From the NCBI RefSeq assembly GCF_040786285.1, contig NZ_JBFMKQ010000001.1, positions 620,001-684,000 of the forward strand: a stretch of DNA of 64,000 bases. The letters are read 5' to 3'. Under the pieces are notes generated by a model, which ran no database searches, was not told where the DNA came from, and was given only the letters and a program-made list of their open reading frames with translations. This DNA comes from Aquimarina sp040786285. GTDB lineage: Bacteria > Bacteroidota > Bacteroidia > Flavobacteriales > Flavobacteriaceae. Positions within the stretch are counted from its first letter, which is position 1; the number at the start of each line of letters is the position of its first letter. The translations under genes were made by a program, and so were the position numbers. Positions 50,448 to 59,569 of the stretch are shown here, piece by piece.

Positions 50448-51482
50448 TTATTGCTCATTAAAGAGGTTTAATTTTTTAACCCAGGATGTTTTTCTTTCTA
50501 AAAAGAAAATATCCAGAAACAACAATAACAATCCTGCCGCAAGGAACCACTGAAACTGATCCTTAAAATCTGCAAACTGCTTTGCTTCAAATTCTTTTTT
50601 ATCCATATTCTGTAGAATCGTTGTGACTTCTTCTACCACTTTACTTGTACTTCTACCATCAATGTATATGCCATTTGCTTCATTGGCAATTTCCTGCAAA
50701 GTTGCCGTATTAAGCTTTGTAACAACCGTAGCTCCCTGATTATTTTTCTTATAGCTTTGTACGATACCGTTTCGTTTTATTGGGATCGGTGCTCCTTTTT
50801 CGGATCCTACACCAATCGTAAAGATTTTAATTCCTTCTTTAGAAGCTTCTTCTGCAATTGATGCTACATTTCCTTCATGATCTTCTCCATCACTAACGAG
50901 AAAAAGTACTCTGTTAGTTTGTTCTTCATCATTATAATACGTTTTTGCCAACTCTATAGCTTCGTGTATAGCAGTCCCCTGAGAGGAAAGCATATCGGTA
51001 TTCATGGCCTGAAGAAACATTTTTCCCGACGCATAATCTGTTGTAATGGGTAGCTGAGGGAAGGCGCTACCTGCATACGCAATGATCCCTATTCGATCAC
51101 TAGCCAAATTATTAATGATTTGGGTGATCAATTGTTTCGATTTCTCTAATCTGTTAGGCGCTATGTCTTCTGCAAGCATGCTTTTAGATACATCTATCGC
51201 AAAAACCACATCTACTCCTTCGCGTTTTACGGTTTCGAGCTTAGTCCCGATTTTGGGATTTACTAAAGCGATCACCATACATCCTAAAGCTAAACTAATC
51301 AGGATTATTTTTAAAATAGATTTAAAAATTGATTGGTCTGGACTTAATTTCTTTAATAAGGTCGAATCAGCAAATTTTTTCTGGGTGGTTTTTTTCCATA
51401 CTAAGACACCTATAAACAATAGGATGAGTACTGGGATCCCCAATAACAACCAGAAATATATTTTTTCTTCTAATAAGTACAT
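50448..51482 (-). CDS. batB: BatB: membrane VWA-domain protein
   Basis: The 344-residue protein has two N-terminal TM helices (about 9-29, 57-73), a VWA domain (about 90-285) with the MIDAS motif Asp97-x-Ser99-x-Ser101 (AIDVSKSM) and a C-terminal TM helix (about 311-327). The metal-dependent site mediates protein contacts. Family: BatA/BatB. A 131-base repeat-containing gap separates it from batA, unlike the tight spacing of the other bat genes. Confidence 0.93.
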   Translation of the reverse strand: MYLLEEKIYFWLLLGIPVLILLFIGVLVWKKTTQKKFADSTLLKKLSPDQSIFKSILKIILISLALGCMVIALVNPKIGTKLETVKREGVDVVFAIDVSKSMLAEDIAPNRLEKSKQLITQIINNLASDRIGIIAYAGSAFPQLPITTDYASGKMFLQAMNTDMLSSQGTAIHEAIELAKTYYNDEEQTNRVLFLVSDGEDHEGNVASIAEEASKEGIKIFTIGVGSEKGAPIPIKRNGIVQSYKKNNQGATVVTKLNTATLQEIANEANGIYIDGRSTSKVVEEVTTILQNMDKKEFEAKQFADFKDQFQWFLAAGLLLLFLDIFFLERKTSWVKKLNLFNEQ

Positions 51483-51517
51483 TTTTCTTTATACTAAATA
51501 ATTCTTCAAAATAAAGA

Positions 51518-51606
51518 CACTTCGACAAGCTTAGTGCGACAATTTATTCCCCCTTTGAAAGGGGCTAGGGGGATGTAAAACACCCCTATAATCCCCTCAA
51601 GGGGAT
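51518..51606. repeat. Interspersed repeat between batA and batB
   Basis: The piece CACTTCGACAAGCTTAGTGC is followed by CCCCCTTTGAAAGGGG / CTAGGGGGATG (51549-51575) and CCCCTCAAGGGGAT. These are familiar flavobacterial intergenic repeats with short palindromes. A second copy of the CCCTTTGAA part lies at 54214-54240 inside the start of a neighbouring gene. Confidence 0.75.
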
Positions 51607-51613
51607 ATGAAAA

Positions 51614-52618
51614 TTAAATAAAACTTCTAAACACAGTGTACCTCAACAAAAATTCTACAAAAATTAAGAACCCTGCTAATAATACCAACGACCTGAATTT
51701 TTCTTCGTAATTATAGAATTTAAATTCTTCGATATCTGTTTTTTCTAATTTATCTATTTCCTGATAAATTTGTTCTAATTTTTTGTTATTTGTTGCTCTA
51801 AAATATTTACCTCCTGTGGCTTTGGCAATTTCTTTAAGTAAATCTTCATCAATTTCTACCTGTACTCTACCGTATTGAAATGAACCATTAGGCAGAATTG
51901 CTACAGGTGCCAATGCCATACCATTGGTTCCTATACCAATCGTATATGTTTTTATCCCATATTCTACCGCCAATTCTGATGCAATTTTAGGATCTATAAA
52001 ACCTGCATTATTAGATCCGTCGGTAAGTAATATGATTACTTTGCTCTTTGCTTTACTGTCTTTAAGTCGATTTACCGATGTTGCCAGTCCCATACCGATA
52101 GCGGTACCATTTTCTAATACATTATCGTATTTTACATCTTTCATACTCCCCAAGACTATCGATTTATCGCTGGTTATCGGTGTTTTGGTAAAACTTTCTC
52201 CTGCATACACCACTAAACCGATACGATCATTAGGTCGGTCTTTGATAAACTCTGCAGCCACATCTTTTAAGGCCTCTAATCGATTTGGTCTAAGGTCTTT
52301 GGCCAGCATACTTGCCGAAACATCAATTGCCATTACAATATCGATACCTTTAGTGGTTTTGGTTTTTGTAGAAACGTCTACAGTTCTTGGTCGTGCTAAG
52401 GCCGTAATGATTAAGGATAACGAAATAAGCCTAATTAGAAATAAAACCGGTTTAAGTTTAGTTAACCAACTTGCAGAGGCTTTAAATCCTTTAATGCTGG
52501 AAATTTTTAATGCGGCTTGTTGTTTATTTCGTTTCCAGATATACCATGCGATTGCTAGTGGTAGTAGCAAAAACAACCAAAAAAACTGTGGATTTTCGAA
52601 TACAAAATTATCAAACAT
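51614..52618 (-). CDS. batA: BatA: membrane VWA-domain protein
   Basis: The 334-residue protein resembles BatB: N-terminal TM segments (about 11-28, 57-75), a VWA domain with MIDAS Asp99-x-Ser101-x-Ser103 (AIDVSASM), TPITSDKSIVLGSMKDVKYD, VIILLTDGSNNAG, and a C-terminal TM helix (about 309-325). BatA and BatB are paralogues that probably form a complex controlled by the MoxR ATPase. The ATG shares one base with the stop of the preceding gene, which indicates translational coupling. Confidence 0.94.
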   Translation of the reverse strand: MFDNFVFENPQFFWLFLLLPLAIAWYIWKRNKQQAALKISSIKGFKASASWLTKLKPVLFLIRLISLSLIITALARPRTVDVSTKTKTTKGIDIVMAIDVSASMLAKDLRPNRLEALKDVAAEFIKDRPNDRIGLVVYAGESFTKTPITSDKSIVLGSMKDVKYDNVLENGTAIGMGLATSVNRLKDSKAKSKVIILLTDGSNNAGFIDPKIASELAVEYGIKTYTIGIGTNGMALAPVAILPNGSFQYGRVQVEIDEDLLKEIAKATGGKYFRATNNKKLEQIYQEIDKLEKTDIEEFKFYNYEEKFRSLVLLAGFLIFVEFLLRYTVFRSFI

Positions 52619-54285
52619 TATTTTTTGGCATTTTTAAGTTCTACAGAATTAAGAATGCGCTGCGCAACATCTTTCGCGTAGCGATCTTCGACATCATACA
52701 CTAAAGTGATCTGTTGAAATCCTCCATTCTCTGCAAAATTAAGCATCAGATATTCTTTCTTTTGTTCTTTTTTTGTGATAGCGTTATTGATGGTCAGATT
52801 TCCAAATACTTTAACTCCTTTGGCTCCTCCTAACGTTTCATACTCTTCATCTTTTACCGTAATATTCTTTGCTCCTTTAGATTCAAAATTACCTACTACT
52901 CCTTCTACTATCTTTTCTAATTCTACTTTGGTAGGTTGGTTATATAAAACCGTAGACACTACCACTTCAAAATTTCCTTCGAGGCTTCCGTACACAAACG
53001 TTTCATTACCTTTTAGGATTTGTCTTTGTTGATCAGTCATTTGATACTCATTACGAATCAACACTCTAGGGGTAGAAATTGTAACTGGTGGAGATCCATA
53101 TTGGCTAGAGATCCATTCGGTATCTGCCAATTCTTTGGTGGGATGGCCAAATATCGTATCTACAACCACATCATATCCTTTGATATATATAAAAATTCCT
53201 AATGTGATTATGATTAGTCCTACTCCAGATAGGCTGCCAAGAAGAATCTTCTTTCTCTGTTTTTTTTCTTCAACAGAACGTCTATATTCTTCATCTGCCA
53301 ACAATTCTTCTTCGGTAGGTTCGGGAATCGCTTCTTTTGTTTCGTTGATTACTCTCTCTATTACATTACGATCTGCCTTTGCCGTTCCTATATCTGGTCT
53401 TGATCTTGCAAACTTGGCCATATCGGCAGTTTTTAGAACGCTTTTGAGCTCTTCTATGGTATGTTTATCTAGATTAAGCGCTCCCGATTTTATTTCTTCA
53501 TCCAAACGAATAATGAGTTCGTCGGTCGTGCTTTCTAAGGCGTGATCGTATACTTCTTCATCAATATATCGACGTGCCGTTTCACTTAATCGCGAGTAGT
53601 ATTCTTTATGTGAGTCTTGTTCTAGTAAATGAGATTCATCTATTCGCTGAAGAGCAAGCATGGCTCTTTCATAAGGTGGTAGTTCTTCTTCTTTAGCCGC
53701 TTTTTTCTTCTTTCTTCTTAAAAGAAGGAAAGTAATACCACCAATGATAAGTAAAGGAATACCTATTAATAACAACCATTTTTTCCAATTAATAGGGAAT
53801 TTAGCCTCAACATCTTCTAAAGGCTTAATCGCATACATTTTTTGTTTGGTTGTATCTACTACTACATTTCTAACTTCAACCTTAAGTGAATCTGTAAAAA
53901 ACACCTGATCGCCAACCATTACTTTTTGCCTTGGTATGGTGTAGTATCCCGAATCAAATTGGGTTAATGCATATTCTTTGGTTAGCCCTAAACGTTTCCC
54001 GTTCTTTGCCGTATCGATGGTATATGATTCAATTACTTCTAAGGGTGTAAATGTTTTCCCTTCTGGGAAAATAACGATTTGCGTAGAATCTGCTTCGACG
54101 TGCATTTTGTATCGAATCTCTTCTCCAATTTTAATAGAAGTTGAATCAATGGTTGCTGATACCTGGGAGAAACCTTGATTTCCTAAAAGCAACAATAGAA
54201 CTGCTAAAAATAACACCTCCCTAACCTTCTTCAAAGGGAGAATACATTTCTTTCTATTTATACTTCGTAATTCGTAATTCTTCAT
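52618..54285 (-). CDS. Bat-operon membrane protein of unknown function
   Basis: The open frame from the ATG at 54285 encodes 555 residues. A signal sequence (VLFLAVLLLLLGNQGFSQ) begins only after about residue 24, a periplasmic Ig-like domain (43-150) follows, then TM (about 170-190), a cytoplasmic domain (200-340, YYSRLSETARRYIDEEVYDH), a second TM (about 348-366), and a C-terminal domain (380-550). A homologue occurs between the DUF58 gene and batA in Bacteroidota. The first 23 codons derive from repeat DNA, so the true start may be the GTG at 54216 or TTG at 54234. Confidence 0.8.
   Translation of the reverse strand: MKNYELRSINRKKCILPLKKVREVLFLAVLLLLLGNQGFSQVSATIDSTSIKIGEEIRYKMHVEADSTQIVIFPEGKTFTPLEVIESYTIDTAKNGKRLGLTKEYALTQFDSGYYTIPRQKVMVGDQVFFTDSLKVEVRNVVVDTTKQKMYAIKPLEDVEAKFPINWKKWLLLIGIPLLIIGGITFLLLRRKKKKAAKEEELPPYERAMLALQRIDESHLLEQDSHKEYYSRLSETARRYIDEEVYDHALESTTDELIIRLDEEIKSGALNLDKHTIEELKSVLKTADMAKFARSRPDIGTAKADRNVIERVINETKEAIPEPTEEELLADEEYRRSVEEKKQRKKILLGSLSGVGLIIITLGIFIYIKGYDVVVDTIFGHPTKELADTEWISSQYGSPPVTISTPRVLIRNEYQMTDQQRQILKGNETFVYGSLEGNFEVVVSTVLYNQPTKVELEKIVEGVVGNFESKGAKNITVKDEEYETLGGAKGVKVFGNLTINNAITKKEQKKEYLMLNFAENGGFQQITLVYDVEDRYAKDVAQRILNSVELKNAKK
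54214..54240 (-). repeat. Intergenic repeat copy inside a gene start
   Basis: On the minus strand CTCCCTTTGAAGAAGG / TTAGGGAGGTG matches the repeat at 51549-51575 (CCCCCTTTGAAAGGGG / CTAGGGGGATG) in 20 of 27 positions. It ends in GTG, which could be the true start codon of the gene. The neighbouring TTCGTAATTCGTAATTC (about 54265-54281) is another common flavobacterial repeat. Confidence 0.6.
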
Positions 54286-54298
54286 TCGTGATTTTCTA

Positions 54299-55165
54299 CT
54301 ATCCTCTTCTTTTAAAATAGCCTAGTAATTTCTTTACATAGCTTTCATCAATTCTACTACTTAATGACCCTGCACCGCTACGTGTAAAACTATCCTTAAA
54401 GTAATCTGCTCTTTCTTGATAATATGTGCTGTAATGTAAACGTGTTTTTTTAGAACTCGTATTAACAAGCAACAGTTCGCCGGTTTCCTCATCCTCCATT
54501 TGTACCATCCCTAGATTAGGGATTTCTTCTTCTCTTCGATCGTATACCCTAATTCCGGTAACATCATGTTTATTGCCAACAATCTTAAGCGTCTGTTGAT
54601 AATCATCTGCAATAAAATCTGAAAGCATAAAAACTATGGCTTTCTTTTTCATCACATTAGAAAGAAATTTTAGTGCCTCGGTAATATTGGTTTTCTTACT
54701 TTTTGGTTCGAACTCAAGTAATTCTCTAATAATTCTAAGGACATGATATCTTCCTTTCTTTGGCGGAATATAAAGCTCTATTTCATCTGTGAACAGAATC
54801 AATCCAATTTTATCATTGTTTTGCGTAGCCGAAAATGCTAAGGTGGCCGCAATCTCTGTGATTATCCCTTTTTTAAATTGCTCTTGTGTACCAAACAATT
54901 GAGAACCCGATACATCTACCATCAACATCATCGTTAGCTCTCGTTCTTCTTCGAATACTTTTATATAAGGTTCATTGTACCGTGCCGTTACATTCCAATC
55001 GATATTACGTACATCATCTCCAAATTGATACTGTCGTACTTCGCTAAACGTCATACCACGACCTTTGAAAGTAGAGTGGTATTCACCTCCAAAGATGTGG
55101 TCGCTTAAACGACGCGTCTTAATTTCAATTTTTCGAACTTTCTTAAGTAACTCTTTTGTATCCAT
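54299..55165 (-). CDS. DUF58 protein (VWA-like, MoxR partner)
   Basis: The 288-residue cytoplasmic protein has the DUF58 motif FSEVRQYQFGDDVRNIDWNV (41-60, with RxIDWxxxAR) followed by EPYIKVFEEERELTMMLMVD, the VWA-like Asp, then FMLSDFIADD. It links the MoxR ATPase to the VWA membrane proteins. It is 13 bases upstream of the next Bat-operon gene and 98 bases downstream of moxR. Confidence 0.93.
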   Translation of the reverse strand: MDTKELLKKVRKIEIKTRRLSDHIFGGEYHSTFKGRGMTFSEVRQYQFGDDVRNIDWNVTARYNEPYIKVFEEERELTMMLMVDVSGSQLFGTQEQFKKGIITEIAATLAFSATQNNDKIGLILFTDEIELYIPPKKGRYHVLRIIRELLEFEPKSKKTNITEALKFLSNVMKKKAIVFMLSDFIADDYQQTLKIVGNKHDVTGIRVYDRREEEIPNLGMVQMEDEETGELLLVNTSSKKTRLHYSTYYQERADYFKDSFTRSGAGSLSSRIDESYVKKLLGYFKRRG

Positions 55166-55170
55166 TTTTT

Positions 55171-55208
55171 CAGTTTGCAGTTTGCAGGCTTCAGTTTGCA
55201 GTCAGTTT
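55171..55208. repeat. CAGTTTGCAG tandem repeat
   Basis: Between moxR and the DUF58 gene, CAGTTTGCAG occurs twice, with overlapping shorter copies (TTTGCAG, CAGTTT), in less than 40 bases. This short direct repeat is common between flavobacterial genes. No coding or regulatory role is evident. Confidence 0.7.
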
Positions 55209-55263
55209 TAATCAATATCTATAAAGCAACTGCCTACAGAATACTGATTACTGTTTTACTGAT

Positions 55264-56265
55264 TTATGGTACTTCAATCTCGTTGACAATTTTATTGATA
55301 ATATCCTCTGAAGTTACATTTTCTGCTTCGGCTTCATAGGTAATACCAATTCTGTGTCGCAATACATCATGTATTATTGCACGTACATCTTCTGGGATAA
55401 CATATCCTCTTCTCTTGATAAACGCATAACATTTTGCTGCAGTGGCCAAATTGATACTCCCTCGAGGAGAAGCTCCAAAATTAATGAGTGGTTTTAACTC
55501 TTCTAAACCGTATTTCTCTGGATAACGTGTAGCAAAAATGATATCTAGTATATACTTTTCGATTTTCTCATCCATATATACTTCTCTAACTGCCTGTTGA
55601 GCTTTAAGAATCTGCTCAATCGAAACTACAGGGTTTACTTTTTCAAAAGATCCTTTTAAATTAGCCCGAATAATAAGTTGTTCTTCGTCTAATTTTGGAT
55701 AATCGATTACGGTTTTTAGCATAAAACGGTCTACCTGAGCTTCTGGTAGCGGATAGGTTCCTTCTTGCTCTACCGGATTTTGAGTTGCCATAACTAAAAA
55801 TGGCTTGTCTAACACAAAAGTTTCGTCACCAATGGTAACTTGTTTCTCTTGCATCGCTTCTAACAAAGCACTTTGTACTTTTGCTGGAGCACGGTTAATC
55901 TCATCTGCTAATACAAAATTGGCAAAAATTGGTCCTTTCTTTATTGAAAAATCATTCTCTTTCATATTAAAGATCAAGGTTCCTACAACATCGGCCGGTA
56001 GTAAATCTGGTGTAAACTGAATACGACTAAAACTACCATGAACCGCTTGAGACAATGTGTTAATTGCCAAAGTTTTTGCTAATCCCGGAACACCCTCGAG
56101 TAAGATATGTCCCTGTCCTAATAATCCGATCAGCAATCTTTCAACCATATGTTTTTGACCTACAATCACCTTATTCATTTCCATAACCAATAAATCTACA
56201 AAAGCAGATTCTTTCTCTATCTTCTGGTTGATTGAAGCAATATCAATAGAACTATTTTCTTCCAT
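55264..56265 (-). CDS. moxR: MoxR-type AAA+ ATPase
   Basis: The 333-residue protein shows Walker A GVPGLAKT (58-65), Walker B VLADEINRAP, sensor 1 LVMATQNPVEQEGTYPLPEA and sensor 2 GASPRGSINLATAAK. These are MoxR family marks. It is a chaperone-like ATPase thought to act on VWA proteins; it heads the moxR-DUF58-X-batABCDE operon. The 258 bases upstream carry the promoter region shared with a divergent SDR gene. Confidence 0.96.
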   Translation of the reverse strand: MEENSSIDIASINQKIEKESAFVDLLVMEMNKVIVGQKHMVERLLIGLLGQGHILLEGVPGLAKTLAINTLSQAVHGSFSRIQFTPDLLPADVVGTLIFNMKENDFSIKKGPIFANFVLADEINRAPAKVQSALLEAMQEKQVTIGDETFVLDKPFLVMATQNPVEQEGTYPLPEAQVDRFMLKTVIDYPKLDEEQLIIRANLKGSFEKVNPVVSIEQILKAQQAVREVYMDEKIEKYILDIIFATRYPEKYGLEELKPLINFGASPRGSINLATAAKCYAFIKRRGYVIPEDVRAIIHDVLRHRIGITYEAEAENVTSEDIINKIVNEIEVP

Positions 56266-56523
56266 CTATTTTATTTTTTTAAAGCCGTGAATTTACTATT
56301 CATAATTAAACATTGCAAATTGTCGAAATAATTTTCGCATTCTTGTTAATTCTTGGTTAAATGTACTTCTAAAAAAACTGCCTAAGCATAAATTTTACAG
56401 TATATTTAATCCTTTTTCCAGAAAATATTAGACATATCAATGTTCATCATTTTCATGATGAGTTTACCAAAAGACGAAACACCTCAATTGGTGTTGCAAT
56501 TTTTTAAAACATGACACTACTTT

Positions 56524-57276
56524 ATGAAGACAGCATTAATTACAGGAGCAACTAGCGGAATTGGTAAATCTACGGCAATTGAGCTCGCTAAGCACAATAT
56601 AAATCTGATTCTTTGTGGAAGAAGACAAGAACGATTAGACCAATTACAAGAAGAATTAAGTGGGGTTGTGAAAGTTCATACCCTTTGTTTTGATGTTAGA
56701 GATAAGAACAAGGTCTTGGAGGCTATAGAAAGCCTTCCTAAAGCATTCGATCAAATCGATATTCTTGTCAATAATGCAGGAAATGCTCATGGTTTAGACT
56801 CTATACAAAATGGTAATATTGACGATTGGGATGCTATGATTGATATTAATGTTAAAGGGCTTTTATATGTTTCAAAAGCTGTACTACCCAAAATGATTAC
56901 GCGAGAATCCGGTCACATTATTAATATTGGCTCTGTCGCTGGAAAAGAAGTATACTCTAATGGTAATGTATACTGCGCTAGCAAATTTGCCGTAGATGCA
57001 ATCAATCAAGGTATGAGAATAGACCTTAATCAGCATGGTATTAGAGTAGGCGCTATTCATCCCGGTTTAGTTGAAACCGAATTTAGTAATGTGCGTTTTA
57101 AAGGTGATGATGGGCGTGCTGATAATGTGTACAAAGGTTTTGATCCATTAACACCAGAGGACATTGCAGATATTATTGCTTTTGTGGTTACCCGTCCTTA
57201 TCATGTAAATATTGCTGATCTGGTTGTTTTTCCTACAGCACAAGCAAGTGCCACTGTTTTGAACAAAAATTCATGA
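56524..57276 (+). CDS. Short-chain dehydrogenase/reductase (YdfG-like)
   Basis: The 250-residue SDR has the NAD(P) motif TGATSGIG (7-14), NNAG (83-86), and the catalytic triad Ser137, Tyr150, Lys154 (YCASK). CGRRQERL (31-38) after strand two favours NADP. The C-terminal half (HPGLVETEFSNVRFKGDDGR) matches YdfG-type 3-hydroxy acid dehydrogenases, which oxidise serine and related 3-hydroxy acids. It is cytoplasmic and stands alone, with the inverted repeat CATCAT/ATGATG at 56445-56460 upstream. Confidence 0.92.
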   Translation: MKTALITGATSGIGKSTAIELAKHNINLILCGRRQERLDQLQEELSGVVKVHTLCFDVRDKNKVLEAIESLPKAFDQIDILVNNAGNAHGLDSIQNGNIDDWDAMIDINVKGLLYVSKAVLPKMITRESGHIINIGSVAGKEVYSNGNVYCASKFAVDAINQGMRIDLNQHGIRVGAIHPGLVETEFSNVRFKGDDGRADNVYKGFDPLTPEDIADIIAFVVTRPYHVNIADLVVFPTAQASATVLNKNS

Positions 57277-57426
57277 AATAGTTTGTAACTTGTAAGTAGC
57301 AGCTTTTCTGAAGTTAAATTAAATAACGGCAAAGTTTATAATTTCTTTATTCTCATTGCATTGCAGACCCAATAAAAATGGCTAAGTTTAACTTGGGAAA
57401 AAGTAACAACTGCTATTAGTAAACTA

Positions 57427-57512
57427 CCTCGGGGCAAGCCTGTGAGGCATCGGTTGGAAAATAATTTTGATTTCGAGGCAAGCCTCGGAGCATTTAAATC
57501 TCGATTATCGAG
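57427..57512. repeat. Palindromic interspersed repeat
   Basis: CCTCGGGGCAAGCC, then CGAGGCaaGCCTCG (57474-57487) and CTCGATtATCGAG (57500-57512) form two perfect palindromes. The sequence ends 9 bases before the ATG of the next gene, so it forms that gene's leader. Such CGAGGCAAGCC repeats are typical of flavobacterial intergenic DNA. Confidence 0.7.
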
Positions 57513-57521
57513 TAAAAAGGA

Positions 57522-58658
57522 ATGATTAATAAACGTCTTCTTATAAAAAACCTACTGGCACATAATGACGAAAACAGTTTTTATGATAAGAAACGTAAGC
57601 TTAATATTGGCGAAAAAGAAGGTAAAGCTAAGTTTTTAAAACATATCTGTGCACTGGCCAATTCTAACCCAAAGAATAATTCGTATATCGTTATTGGTGT
57701 TGAGGATGAAGATAATCAAATTGTTGGTGTTGATTTTTTTGATGATAGTAAAATACAAAACCTGGTAAACGCATATTTAGACAACCCTCCTCTGGTTGCA
57801 TACGAGAACATTCCTTTCCCACATTTGCCTAGCGATAAAGTCGTGGGTTTGGTATCTATTCGATCACAAGGAAATATAATGTGTTCACTACGAAAAAATA
57901 TCTGGAAATATTATGGGGGTACTGTTTTTTTTAGAGATGGTAGTATAAGTATGCCCAAAGTCTTTGATCTCGAGATCAAAGATGTCAACTCAGACATTGT
58001 AAGTGCAATAGAAAGTCATGCCCAAAATAACATAGAACTTACACTTGATGGGGTTTTTGATTTTATGAACTCGCGAAAGGATTACAACCCTGCATACAAA
58101 GTTTTTAAAGAGTATTTTGTAGTTTGTTGGGCTGCAAAAGAAAAAAGACAGAATGGAGAATTATATTATTCTAGAGTAGATATAGAGTTAGTAAATGAAC
58201 ATGTAAAGTTGTTTTACTCAGAATTGGATGAAGTAAGCATATCATTAACAGATAACCAATTTAAAATTGTAGAATATGTTCAATTAGGGCTTCAGGATAC
58301 CTATAAATATTATCCTTTAGAAGAAGTTGTCATCACTTTTAAAGATAATGCAAGCTATGATATAGAGAGAAAACTTCTTTTCGAACCTCCACAATTTGAT
58401 CGTAAAACACTATACCATTTATACAATAGTAATAATGCCTTAATTGAAAAATTAAAAAATGGAATTCTATTATCAAAAAGCGAAGAAAAAGACATCCTCA
58501 ATTTACCTGCGACCTACTTAATCTGTTACTTTAACGATTTTAGTGAGGCAAAAGACAAACTTGAAGAAGCCAAACCTTACTTAAAAACCTATAATGATAG
58601 CGTATATATTCTTTATAAAGAGAGTATTAGAATTGTAAGGAAAGTGAGATATAGCTAG
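57522..58658 (+). CDS. AlbA_2 (Schlafen-type) domain ATP-binding protein
   Basis: A 378-residue cytoplasmic protein. Its N-terminal half (about 25-150) fits an AlbA_2 domain: GEKEGKAKFLKHICALANSN, SYIVIGVEDEDNQIVGVDFF and VVGLVSIRSQGN. The C-terminal part (about 190-375) has repeated beta segments (SISLTDNQFKIVEYVQLGLQ) and no known motif. AlbA_2 proteins are linked to nucleic-acid binding or RNase activity, and some act in defence, but nothing in the neighbourhood supports defence here. It is monocistronic or joined to the next gene. Confidence 0.75.
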   Translation: MINKRLLIKNLLAHNDENSFYDKKRKLNIGEKEGKAKFLKHICALANSNPKNNSYIVIGVEDEDNQIVGVDFFDDSKIQNLVNAYLDNPPLVAYENIPFPHLPSDKVVGLVSIRSQGNIMCSLRKNIWKYYGGTVFFRDGSISMPKVFDLEIKDVNSDIVSAIESHAQNNIELTLDGVFDFMNSRKDYNPAYKVFKEYFVVCWAAKEKRQNGELYYSRVDIELVNEHVKLFYSELDEVSISLTDNQFKIVEYVQLGLQDTYKYYPLEEVVITFKDNASYDIERKLLFEPPQFDRKTLYHLYNSNNALIEKLKNGILLSKSEEKDILNLPATYLICYFNDFSEAKDKLEEAKPYLKTYNDSVYILYKESIRIVRKVRYS

Positions 58659-58729
58659 TCACTAAAAAGTTTTTTTTGAAATATGCATTTAAAACCATCA
58701 ACAAATAACAATCAATCATCACAAAGTAT

Positions 58730-59458
58730 ATGGGCAGAGTTTTAGTAATCGGAGATATTCATGGGGCTCTAAAAGCATTAAAACAAATACTGGAAAAAGC
58801 AAAAGTCAACCAAGAGGATACTCTTATTTTTCTTGGAGATTATATCGATGGCTGGAGTGATAGTGCAAATCTTGTTTCTTTTTTAATACAACTTAAAACA
58901 ACCCATAATTGTATTTTTATAAGAGGAAATCATGATGAGTTAGCCTATACTTGGTTAACCCAAAAAACATATAATCCCAAATGGATACAACATGGGGGAC
59001 AAGCTACCATGGATTCTTATGCAAAGTTATCCCAAGAAGACATTACTATTCATCTTCAGTTTTATGAAAATCTTATCAATTACTATATTGACGACCATAA
59101 TCGATTATTTCTTCATGCAGGGTTTACCAATCTTCATGGTCCACATCAAGAGTATTTCAGCAAGCTTTTTTACTGGGATAGAACATTATGGGAAACTGCT
59201 CTGGCAATTGACCCAAATTTAAAGAAAACCGATCTCAACTATCCAAAACGACTGCTGATTTTTGATGAAATTTATATCGGTCACACCCCCGTTACCAGAA
59301 TCAACCAAACTAAACCGGTAAATGCCACCTGCATATGGAATATCGATACCGGTGCCGCCTTTAAAGGACCACTGACCATCATGGATATTACTACAAAAGA
59401 ATTCTGGCAAAGTGATCCGGTTTATGAATTGTATCCAGATGAAAAGGGGAGGAATTAA
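58730..59458 (+). CDS. Calcineurin-like metallophosphoesterase (Ser/Thr phosphatase type)
   Basis: The 242-residue protein contains the three metallophosphatase blocks: GDIHGAL (8-14), FLGDYIDGW (35-43) and RGNHDE (65-70), plus the later metal histidines LHAGFTN and GHTPVTR. It resembles bacterial PrpA/diadenosine tetraphosphatase-like enzymes with two metal ions. The substrate may be phosphoprotein or a nucleotide. It ends 111 bases before the sensor-kinase gene. Confidence 0.92.
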   Translation: MGRVLVIGDIHGALKALKQILEKAKVNQEDTLIFLGDYIDGWSDSANLVSFLIQLKTTHNCIFIRGNHDELAYTWLTQKTYNPKWIQHGGQATMDSYAKLSQEDITIHLQFYENLINYYIDDHNRLFLHAGFTNLHGPHQEYFSKLFYWDRTLWETALAIDPNLKKTDLNYPKRLLIFDEIYIGHTPVTRINQTKPVNATCIWNIDTGAAFKGPLTIMDITTKEFWQSDPVYELYPDEKGRN

Positions 59459-59482
59459 TCGCTCAGAAGTTTTTTATTAAAT

Positions 59483-59548
59483 CCGTCAATTCTAATAGCA
59501 CATCCATCAATTCGTTACTACATTATTTAAAGACATATTGTACATTTA
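59483..59548 (+). promoter_or_regulatory. Two-unit LytTR-type direct repeat and -7 box
   Basis: CCGTCAATTC (59483-59492) and CCATCAATTC (59504-59513) are spaced by exactly 21 bases, the period at which LytTR regulators bind direct repeats. TACATTTA (59541-59548), near the consensus TAnnTTTG, lies 35 bases after the start of the second TCAATT core (ATCAATTC at 59506). It precedes the GAF-LytS kinase / LytTR regulator operon, suggesting autoregulation. Confidence 0.6.
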
Positions 59549-59569
59549 TCATATAAGAAATGCAGGAAT

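Noticed and set aside
57522..59458. AlbA_2 protein plus phosphoesterase as a defence island
   Set aside because: No nuclease, helicase or other defence gene is nearby, and both families have many housekeeping members. The evidence is too thin.
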